From Tubiluchus corallicola (taxonomy: Eukaryota; Priapulida; Priapulimorpha; Priapulimorphida; Tubiluchidae): a DNA stretch of 64,000 bases. Numbering within the stretch: position 1 is the first letter of the stretch; each line of letters opens with the position of its first letter. The position numbers and the translations under genes were made by a program. The DNA is taken from NCBI GenBank assembly GCA_030141605.1, contig JAQGDQ010000035.1, positions 558,001 through 622,000 of the forward strand, in the 5' to 3' direction. The notes under the pieces are model-generated. The model made no database searches. It saw only the letters and a list, made by a program, of their open reading frames with translations, and was not told where the DNA came from. Shown here piece after piece: positions 27,001-39,000 of this stretch.

Positions 27001-30000
27001 CTTTCATCTTCTCTTAGTCAGTTTTAACTAGATGTGACTTTGGTGTTGCAACACACGATCTGCTAATAATTTAAACTTACTGATTTTGTCAGTGTGCTAA
27101 TCTAATCTAAGACTAAACAAAACTTGTTATATCATAATTGCTGTCTTGTTAAATTTGTTATGGTCAAGCTTTTTGATGCAGTCTTAGCAAACAACTAAAG
27201 ACCCAAGATAAAACACGTTTAATAATTTTTGCACATACATGAATAAGTTCCTTTAACAATATTACAATGCCAGTTTTTCAATGATTGACTAGATGGTGTT
27301 CTTTCAATTCTCTGACTTCAATAAAAAGAATTCTGAATATATTATGTGCATGTGTGTAAGGAGTCCTAAGTAACATACCTGAACAATTCTCTTCATCTGC
27401 TCCATCCCAACATTTGGTATAATCATCACATTTCTCAGATTCACTGTAGCACCTTTCACCATCATCGCAGGAGTATTCCCAATATTCACATCCTGACAGC
27501 AATATCAATTATTAGTTGAAAGTTAGGAGAGTTCAAATGCATACATAGAAATATTTTTGAATTTCATCAGCTCTTTTCATTATTTATTTATTTGTCTTCA
27601 GACAAAACGTTTTATTTGCAGATGAGAACTTGTAAAGGCTTATAATGGAAGACATAGTGCTGGGCATTTTCTCATGTCGGCAGGGTGAGCAGCAAAAAGG
27701 TCACACCCGCGTGCCCGTCAACTAAAGTAGTCTCATTATAAGCAGATGAACCAAGACTTTGTTAGTTCTTTTATCCATAGTTCACATAAAAGAAGAAAAT
27801 CTGACCAGCCAAACTTTATTACTTTATTAACATCATTTCTCCACCTATTGCTATTGGTTGGTTTTTATATATTCTGATTAAAATTAAAACAAAAGAAGAC
27901 ACTTTTCTTAAATAATGATTAAAAAATTAAGTAACAATTTGAAATTTTATATCATTTACAGGCTGTCTTACATTTACAGCTGTTAGCAGTAAAGCCATAC
28001 AAAACTTGTAAATTTAAGTTCGCACGAGGTAGATGCATCCAAATGTAACAGTAAGTTATTTGAAACAAGTTTAAAAAATGTTGTGGAACGTTTGAAAAAC
28101 TAATCACAGCATGCGTAGCACAGACTTCACTAACTAAGCACAGGTATAAATTACTGTACCTTGTCAATAAGATCAAAAATAGGTTTTTTGGCTAGTCTGC
28201 GTGAGGGTCACTGAGAAGGTGAGTCAGCGATTTTTACTAGTTGGTGTGAACATTTGAAATTACTAAGAATTTTCTTTTTAGTTACATTTATCTCTTTTAA
28301 GCAGGTAAGCATAATGCTAAGTAATATAACTTTGGGTGGAAAGTTTTTTGCGACATATTTTAAAATCTTTAATATTTCTTTTTGAAATTTAAGGGGGCAT
28401 TTTCTTCGCCTTTAAGCTATAACAAAATAACTGTCTGGGTGCACCAGATTCACAGTCCGGATGGAGCTGAACCTGATCTGGATATATACATACTTTTTAT
28501 TTGATTGAAAGGCGTATAAAATTAAATACACACAAGTGGAATAGCTATAGGTACTTATAATATATTAGTCTTTAAGAACAAATCTAAATAATTATCATTG
28601 TACATGTATAAGGACTATGTATAATAGGAAAATATCATTTAAAACTCCCTCGCAAAGAGAACATCCCTATTAAAATGCAAAATTGAAAAAGGAATTTTTT
28701 TGGATAAGACTAGCCAAATAAAGGGGTTATAAAAACTAAAAAACATGATTTTAAAACTTTACATTTGTTTTTAAAGGCTGATATGTTATAAGTACATTTC
28801 GCTATTCTACATGTGCATACTTCTACTAGAGGGAGGATATACATGTTCATACGTAAGCAGTTAAGACATCTCTCAATGTCAGTTCAATGTTTTACCTCAG
28901 AGTATTACTATCCTTGATAATAAACTAACTACAGGTCAGCCACAACCATCTAAAAGTAAGTCCGGCCACTGATGGTGTATTACTGCTTGCACAGTTGCAA
29001 ACATAGTAACTTGTAAGACAAAGCATGAATTTCATGCAATAACCAATTCATGATGAAAATAGTAATTATGTGCTACCAACTCATCTATACTTGCGTACAA
29101 AAACTATGACGATTCTTAGGACAACTTATTAAGGGAAAAGAAGTAGTTAGGTAGAGGGGTAGACTACAACCAGGCTAAATATGTTTGTTGAGAAGGTTTA
29201 CCAAAGTTTACATGACCAAGGTCTACAGATGCACAAGTTTTTTAGTTCAATGATATATTTTATTTACAACAACACAACACTTGATGTAAATTCATTAATA
29301 TTGTGTGTTATATTGTGCAATGGCATGAAATATTGGCTTTGCAAGCTTTGAGATCCTTACATAGTATCAGTTTCCACATTCAATGTAAAATGGTTCTTTA
29401 ATCCCATAAATAAATTGTAATTACACTGTACTGAAGCAACAGTGAGACTTACTGCATCTTGCAAGTATGTAAAAAATCAATTCACCAAAATTATTACCTT
29501 CATCATCAAATTTTCCTCAGCTTAATAACAATCACAGGAAGTTTAACAAAAAATAACCAGTAGTAAAGGTATGGACCTATATGCTTGATCTTCTGAAAAT
29601 TCAATACATCTCAAGCATTTCGAAGGACATTCAAGCATTTCCTTGGCATATCCACGTAGGACATATCTGTTCACTATGTATAAATCATGTAAAGTCCATG
29701 ATAGAGAACTGCCAAGACTGCAACTTCTACCATTTTTTCTTAGAGCTGCTTAAAACGAAATATGTGCAAAATATTTTGTTGTGAAGTTTCAACTTTGCTT
29801 GCAACCTCGAGTAACTTATGAAAAACATCATGATACACCACTTTGTCTAACTTCAGTCACTTCCCTAGAGTACATTTTAACCATCTATTACATCGAGTCT
29901 AATGTATTTCAGTCAACCTGATTTTTACAAAACACTGCAGATGCATTATAGTGTTACGTCAGCAATAAGACTAATTTAAAAAAATATATTTCAAAATTTT

Positions 30001-33000
30001 GGTTTCCAATGGTGAAATGTAACACAGCAGCTAGTCAGATTTACTAAATATTTCAGTTTTAGCACACACTTGAAGCTCTGCACAAGGTCCTACCCCACAG
30101 TAATAACCTACAAACAAACAAACATTGAACTATAGTATAAATCCCTTTAACTGCAACATCAAACACATTTCATTTGGTTTGGTTTGAATTGTACATGCAT
30201 GTATGCCAGTGCAAAGACCTTTTTAATGTAGAAACTGGCTGTAGTATACCCTTTTTAACATAAAGACTGGCTGGAATATTCCCTTTTAACATAGAAACTG
30301 GCTGGAGTATACCCTTTTTAACGTACATGGCCACTTAAATTTTAATGTGATTGGCAAAATCAGCAGATTTGAGAATGTTTCAAAAATCTGACCTAACTAT
30401 GGCCATACGTATGGTTGAATTTCAAGAGACTCCTGATTTGGCACAGAATCTCCTGAAATTCAACCATACTTCCGGCCATAATTCAGTCAGATTTTTGAAA
30501 AATTCTGAATTCTGCTGATTTTGACCATCACATTAAAATTAAAGCAGAGAAGCCGGAAACACACCTTGGATGCTATTGAACCGTTGAAAGAGGCTAAGCT
30601 AAAACAGCCGAATCTTAGTAAAGTAAAATATTAAATGGTTTCATCTGTTAACATTGTCTACAGTTTTCGCCAAAGGCGAGTGGCAGCGGCAAGTGGTGCA
30701 ATGCAAGTATTCTTCGGTTTAGTTTTAATTCACTTAACATAAACCATCTATTTCCAGAAATCTCAAAAATGTAAGAAATGAAGTGGGACTAGGAGGATAC
30801 TCCAAAATTGATGTACACTGCTTGCACTTTTGTAAATTTTAAGGTTTTATGGAGTCTAAAATCGAGAAATTTCTACTACTTTGTGGTTCAAAATTTTTGA
30901 ATTTTGTTTCTGAAAAAGGCCTGATAAAAAGTCTAAAATACAGGTAACATGTTGGCTTCCGGGGTTTCATCCCACGCTCAGCCACCTAGCTGGTTCTTAA
31001 CTCCTGATTTCGATTTGTGACGAGGTGGCAACCCTATAGTAATAGCTAAAATTAATATTGGCATTGAATTAAAAGTGCTCTTGGATGCCTTCAAAATGAC
31101 ATGAAATGCAGATAAGATACAATGAAATTCTTTTTAGACTTTATCTTCAAAGGAAACTGGCTAATATTTGAGGTCTATAAAAACACTGTAAATACTTATT
31201 TTCAAGCAAAATAAGTTGTTATAGAACCCAAAAAACTGCCATAATACAAAAACACAAAAAAGTGCTCTTGGTAGCCTCTAAAATCTCCTCAAATGCTGCA
31301 AAATGCATCAGTGACCATGGTCCCCAGGCTCTCTAGCTGCTTATTAGGCCCTTGGATAAAATATTTCCTCCAGTCATAATTTCCTGAAAAGGTTCTATGT
31401 CGGTGTGCCGGTGTGAATGCTTCAAACACAAAGAGACAAAATAGTGAAGAAAAATTAAATTTTTTATAAAGAAAATGAAAAAATTTATGATTTACTTTTG
31501 CACCCTGAGTAAAAATTTTGCACCTCGTAGGATCCAAGAGGAAAAATTCAGTCAGTCATTATTTCAGTGACTTCAATGCAATGTAACAAGACCAATTTGT
31601 AAATTGAAATTAATTTTATCATTGAACAACATCAAAGTTTTCACCATGTTTTCTAAATTATCTCAGTTAATTCAATTTTAACATTTTTAAAAATATTGTT
31701 GTTTGTTTATTAGGCATCGATTGATATCTATTGAAAAGGCACCCTTTGCCAGGCCCCTATAGGCCACGTCCAATGTTCGCATAATAGTTGGTGATATCTG
31801 TTGACTGAAAACAATACTAATCTGCGAGACTGCATTTTTAAAATAATTAAAAAAATTCACCTACTTCAAAAACCAGTTCTCTTAAAAATATGCTTTGGAA
31901 ACCTGTCTATAAAATTTTAACTTCATGATTTCAGCTAACACCCAGGAAAGACAGTAATTTGCTGAGACAAATGTTAAAAATAAAGCCGTATTCAACAATA
32001 AATTTGCACTATTCGGGTTAGAGAAACATATTTTCAACTAACTATTTTGTAACTAATGTCAATGTTATGAGGAACTCCAATATGTCTATTGTATGTACTA
32101 TTTTTCTGAGGCTACACGCATTCAATTAAATTAATAAATTCCGTAATCAGGTTACTTGAGAAAGAATTTCTGTTGTTCTTACAGCACCTGACTTAGTATT
32201 TTCTTGGAATTTCAGGCGAAAATTTGACCTGTTGAATTTATTTAAGCTAAGACTAATATAATTTAGATGCATTAATAAAAGTATGTAATTGCTTCAGACT
32301 AATAATATTATAGCATTCTTCGTGCAGGCATCATATTTAGGTTTGTTAATTTCATTTAAATCTATTCATTTATTATACATTTTCGCAGTAGATGAAAATA
32401 CAATATAATTAATTAAAGTCCTTACCTTGATAATGACTATCTGCTGCCAATTCACAATTTGTTTGCTTCAATTCCCCATTCCAGTTCATGTTGCAAATTT
32501 CTGTATTTCACTTTGTATAAACATTTGTGGTAGCGATTATATCAGGAAAGCAAAATCTCGTCAAACGGCAATTACTAATCGTAAGCCATTTGAAATTATA
32601 ATAATGTAAAATATCATAATAAACACAAGCACCGATAAATGCCAACGATAAACAGGTGTTCATGCGGACAATCGTCGACTTGGCGTAAATTGTGGTGCGA
32701 CATCGCACTAGTAAAAACTTAAAAATCTGGCGTAATATGCAGTGCATAAGAAGATAGTCATATCCACATCCACCAACACAAAAGGCTCTTATACGTCACG
32801 CCCAACATTTACAAGATTGCGGCGATATCTGTTGACTAAAAATGACACTAATGCATGAGATTGCATTTTTAAAATAATTAACAAACATATCTTCGCAGTG
32901 TGTGAAATTGCATTTATAGAGCAATGAGGAATAAATGTACACTGCGGAATGATATTGAAAAAAGTCAAAAATAGCACTAAGTCATGCATTGTAGCTGCAA

Positions 33001-36000
33001 AACTAAATTATTCACACTTTATTCTTTCACATACTATTTCTTGTCTCATGTAGAATAGATTGGCATTTAACATATGCACTTACCTGGAATCATATTATTT
33101 TGCCTATAATTAAACTTATTTTTGTGTAGCAGATAAGGTAATTATATGTCCAATGGCAAAAGCTTAATTATTTGAAGAGCTTACAGGTTTTACTCAACTT
33201 GTTGTTGAAGTATTAAGTTAACAAAGCTTTCTTGAGTTTTATTGCTCGGTATGCAGCACTATAAGCCTCGCGACCACTGACCGGTATTACTGAGCCAATC
33301 TGTGTCACTAATTTACAAGTGAAATGCCTCCAAAATATGACACATTTAATTGTAAAATTTGATTTAAAAACAAGCGTAACTGAAAGTCATTATTAAATAT
33401 AAGATCTGTGCGAAATAAAAACATTGAATGCCATTTATAGTCTCACGGTGATTATTTATTTATTTCACGAGCTTTTGCCCTAACAGGCCTCATGACCTAA
33501 AAAAATTAGAGATAAAATGGTAAAACAGTATGTAAGTTACATATTACATACGTACTGTTGATGAGGCCTGTTAGGGTGAAAGCTCCTGAAATAATCAAAT
33601 AACCATTGTGAAACTATAAAGGGTATTCAATGTTTCTATGTTGAAAATGGCAAGTCTCACGGAAGCCCTCTCATATGTTAAGTTTTGTGCACATTCCAAA
33701 TTCACCAACCTTCAAATTGATTCTATAGGATCTCACACAAAATTAAGAAACTTAAGTTGATTACAATATTATTAGCTGTACTTTTCCCAATATAGTTTTG
33801 ATTATAGCAGTTTGAAAAATTCTTTACCTTACAGTCTCATCCTTCCCTTAACAAAAAAGTCTGCATCACCAGGGAGTGAAAAAGTGAAATTTCAATGAAA
33901 TAAGGTCACAACAGTATAATTTCTATTTGTAATATGAATTTCTTTTGAATTACAGTTTTGATATAAACTACGGCTACTTACTATTAGGGCAATCTATTTC
34001 ATCACTACCATCGGAGCAGTCACTATAACCATCACACTTCGCAGAGCTCCATAAACAATGACCATTATCACAAGTGAATTGATAGCTTGCACATGTTTTT
34101 TTATCTGCAAACATAAAAGAAAGTGAGATGCTACTTTTACATACGTATATTTTAGCAAAAAAGAGCGATACCTTGATGACACAAACATTTGGACATCAGC
34201 AAAGTACAATAGTCAATTTCAATTGGCCAATATCCATGTTAGCATTTACTCTTGTTTTGTGATGTTTGGAAATTATTCACAAGTGATGCATCTGGTTTCT
34301 TTATAATGCAATGTTGAATTATAACTTATTATTATATGTCACATTATAACTTGAACATGATAGTTTTGCAACTTTATTTCAATAAATGAAAAAAGGTTGT
34401 TGCCTTGAGTTGCAAAAAAGTAAGGTACTATCTAACTTACTATCGTTTACAGACTGACTCTGAATTGTAAACAGATTTCACACATACATTCGGTCTCGTG
34501 CACCGTGAGTTGAAAGCCAAGGGTATACAGACTGCCTGCCAGGTTTTTGTCCAATGTTAGAATCACCCTTTAGTTGGATAATGCGCACACACAGAGTAAA
34601 AAATATTTCAGCTAAGTATTAAGTGCAGCAAGTTGACTACACTTCAACAGCAGCTAACCCAATTCAAAGCCCTTTAATACTGCATTATAACCAAAGGTGC
34701 ACCTGTTTAATGTTATATCCAACCAGCATCAATAAGTGCACTTAACCAAATTAAATAACAATTAAAAATGATTTGAGCAGTTATATCATGAATGTTTAGA
34801 AAAACAGTGTAATAGAAATTTCTTATTTTTACACTGCAAAATTACATCATGCATTTTATCAGAAATGTAAAATTTTCCTAATATTGGATGATAATCATGC
34901 ACTTCTTTTCTACCCAGTTCTTTATTTATGCACTGATAACTTTTTATTTACCAATATCCACAGTATAAAATTTTGCAAAAAAACTAATCCTCTTGGAAGG
35001 CTCGTAGAGAAAACCAGAAAACACTTCGTAAAATTAAACTAGTTTATTAAGCGAGAACTCTACAACACAAAAGTATGAAGGAACGCGAAATGATTACACT
35101 AAAAGTGAAAATCTGGAAAACGTTTGAGTGTATCTGAAAATACAAGTATGCAAGAGAATGTGTGCGTGCGAAATCTGCGTGTGTCTGTCAGCGGCCTGCT
35201 TCGCCTTGTATAGCGTGCCCGAGAAGCTTCTAGAAGTTTCTTTCCAGAACATTCTACACGGTAAGACGATTATTCTAACGGAACATTCTACAATATTCTA
35301 TTTAATTCTAATAGATGCCAGCGATCTCCACAACATCCAGATAATGATTATTGGAAATGAAAAATGCTTTTAAAAACAACTGTCAAACTGAACTTACACG
35401 GGCAGTTGCGCTCATCACTACCATCTTTGCAATCTCTAACGCCATTACATTTTTCAGTACTCCAGATACATCCGCCATCATCACAAGTGTATTGAAAGAA
35501 CAAACAAGTTTTCGAGTTGTCTAGATCTAAAAATGAGTATTAATTTGAAACAGACCAGCAGTTCAATACATATTTTAAACTAAATTTTCACATAAGATTA
35601 ATAGCAAAAATGAAAACATCGTGATGCTTATAGTAAATGTTTACCTGCCATATGATAGTGGAGCTATCAACTTATGTGACGAGGACAACGTTATCAAAGT
35701 TCCCAACGAAACTGAAGTACTATTACAACTACATAACCCTGATAATATTTTTTGGGGAGGTGACTTAAACATGGAGTTTTCTCGACAAACACCTCACGTC
35801 TGAGAAGTTTCAAGCTTCATTGAGAGATGGAATCTGTATCACTGTTATGAATATTATTTAGCTAATGTCGATTTTGCTTATTCTAATAATTTTAATGTGA
35901 GTACGCACACTATTGATCACTTTATTGTTAGTTTCAGCTTGAACAATTGTGTTACAGATCATTACAGATCATAGGGCCTGGCATATTGGTTCCGTAACTC

Positions 36001-39000
36001 TTCAATTGAATACAGACTTATAAAAGTGTTGTAATAAAAATGATCAAACAACCTAAAATTGCTTGGTATAAAACTAATGATGGAATAATCCATTTGTATT
36101 CAAATGACTTGCATGACTTGGTCAGTAACATTTCAGTTCCATAATTAATGTCTTATACTGTAATAATCCCAATTGTCAAATGATATCAATAGGTATTGTA
36201 ATGACGTTGTAAATTCATGTTTGGTTATTAGTGATAAATGCATTCCCAAAACGAGTTGCATAGATGACAATAACATAGTTCCCGGCTAGAATGATCTTGT
36301 TGAGCAGCATGACACTGCGTTCTTCTGGTATCACATTTGGGTTAATTTTAGTATTGTGTCTAGACAACACACTCTAGCCCTTTATCGTTACAGGGTTCGC
36401 TTATGTCAAAAATCATGAGGAAGAAATGTGTAAAACTAAACTAGCTGAATGTACCGCCAATAATAACTCTCGTGATCTGTTTTATGAAATAAATAAAGTG
36501 AAAAGTGGCAACAATTTGACCTCTAGTTTTGTCAATGGGCTGATCAATAAGAGCGAAATTGCTAACATGTTTGTGGATGAATATGAACGGTTGTAAGATA
36601 CAGTTGGATACAATGTTGATATGAAGCAACTACGTGATGATATTAATTAAAATGTCCTAGAAGGAAGCAGTAATACACCAAATGAATTACTTTCTGTTTG
36701 TGATGTAATTTATGCAGTTTGACGTCTCAAAGCAGGCAAAAATGAAGGCTTAACTGGATTTTCCGGCAATCATATGATTAACGACCCAAATTCATTATTT
36801 GTATACATAAGTATGTTATTTAATCTGATGTTATCTTACGGTGCTGTGCCGCACAACCTTCTCTATTCAACTATCAAACCAATTGCTAAAGATGAGCGTA
36901 GCAACATGTGTAACAAAAGCAATTATAGGGGCATCGCTTTGTCTTTTTCTCTAAGTAAACTTCTGGACTGCTCATTATTTTAAAGCATGGTTTTGTGCTG
37001 TGTAGATCGGGTCAACAGTCTGGGTTTAAGTCGCATCTCCCATTTTCTATTTCCATGTGTACAATGGCCCTTAAGGAGACAATTAATCATTATATTAATA
37101 ATGGGTCTTATCGTTACACACATAGAGTCTGTGTGAAAATGAATATAGTAAATTAGAAAAACTTATTAATAACAAATTTAGATTGAGGAGAGTGTAGCAT
37201 GGCAATAAAGCAGCCAAGCACATTTTGTAAATGAAAAAAGAGAATAGAAGAAACTAGGAGGTCGGAGGCAAAAAAGATAGGAAAAGAGGGATGGTAATGG
37301 AAATGTACTGGATCATCGATGTATTAAGCAATGTTACAGGGACAAACATGTATCTCAGCTAATAGAAATTTCCATTTGCAAATCAATAACTCCTGAAAAG
37401 ATTGGACAAGACAATAGATACCAAATAATTAGTGTTTTAAAAGCGGATTGGACATTATATTTGTTTGTAATTGCAACTGCAATATCATCGTGATGATTTA
37501 CTGTCTGATAATGACTGACAATATAGTCAAGACAGTGGCTTTTTTGTAGGAAAGTGAAAATGATGTTATGCAGTTATAAAGTTTACGTTCGATGTTAGTG
37601 CAACAAAATCACTTTCAAAAGCTTACACTTACTTTCGCAGTCTTTTTCGTCACTGCCATCATTGCAGTCTTCTTTACCATCACATTTGTTGTGATTGAAT
37701 ATACACTGTCCATCATCACAAGTATAGTGAAAGGGTGTGATTAAATCACAATCTGATATACCTAAAAAGGTCAAGCAAATGTTTACCTTTTAAGGATACT
37801 TTAAGGTTACTCTTACCATCTAGGAAAACCATTAATACCTCTGTTAAGAGCATGTAAAATGCAAAGTACAATTATTTTTTGTTGTAGTCATTGGCTACCT
37901 AGTGCTCAAGCATTATGTTATAAACTGTTTTTCTTACAAGATTTGGCTTTTCAGGGTTATATTATATTAGTGTCCATGTTGTATATTATTAGTACTCGTG
38001 AGATAGGCTGCAGTAATTGTTTGCATATATGCAACCAACACAATGGCTATTGTAAATAAACACCATGGTACTTTGTAGCCGTTGTGATATAATAGCAGTG
38101 GTTGCGTTATTGAGATTCCGGTCCCCAGAAACAAATCAGATGTGTATATGACTGTTATGTTGTAAAACTATTTTGTTATTGTATTTTACAATATTGTAAC
38201 ATATGGTTAACAAACATAATTAATAATTATGACATGTGTTGGTGAAATAAATTATTTAACTGTCTGAGGAATAAAAGAAGAATCATATAAATGCACAAAA
38301 GGGATACTGAATCAGAAAGTCTGAAAAATTTTGCATCTCAACTGGGACAGTGATAGGGATAGTGATCCCTTTTTTGAACATTCAGTTGATGACCGGTCCT
38401 ACTATGCATTTCAGTTACATGTTTGTTAAAACTTAGTTTGTTGTCCAGGCAAATGCGCAGTAGCTCGACGTTAGGTTTGCAAACAACAGTTTCTTCAAAT
38501 AAGTTGAAACTGGTGATATCGTGTCTTTTGTTACTAACTACCATGGCTTGAAACTTGAACTCAAGACCTTGTGCTTTTGAACAGTTATATTAGTGTTTAC
38601 ACCACAGAAGCACTTGGCTTCAGACTCATCCTATGTGATGTGGGCCTAGGGGCTTCCACATCAGCAGTGCTGCTGTCAGCTGCTCCTCACTGCAATCACT
38701 AAAATTATAAGCAATATAAATAAATTTTCTTGCATTGCTAATAATTTTAATGATTGTAGTTATATTAGCTGTTATTATATTTTAGTTTGAGTGTAGTTTT
38801 TATATTTATCACTATAAATTAATCATAAACAGAGGTAAAATTCTCAAAAGTATAAACTACGTAGGAACAGCAAGGTTCTGACGGTGGCAGTGTGATTAGG
38901 CTATTTACTATCAAAATGTCACTTTTGCATGTAGGCAATTCTAGTAAAATCGCACTTATTTTTCCAACATTTACCTTATGTTATGATTATATATAGGTAT

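Larger units (their letters stand above)
27493..33981. other. Receptor intron between LDLa3 and LDLa4A
   Basis: This 6.5-kb intron holds the tandem repeat and the two palindromic elements listed separately, and a dispersed repeat pair. A minus-strand frame at 31,289-31,537 has an acceptor-like and a donor-like edge but no known motif. Otherwise I see only AT-rich DNA. Confidence 0.6.

Noticed and set aside
35400-35620. Host endonuclease gene next to LDLa2
   Set aside because: The endonuclease text continues into LINE reverse transcriptase and is interrupted, so it is a retrotransposon relic.
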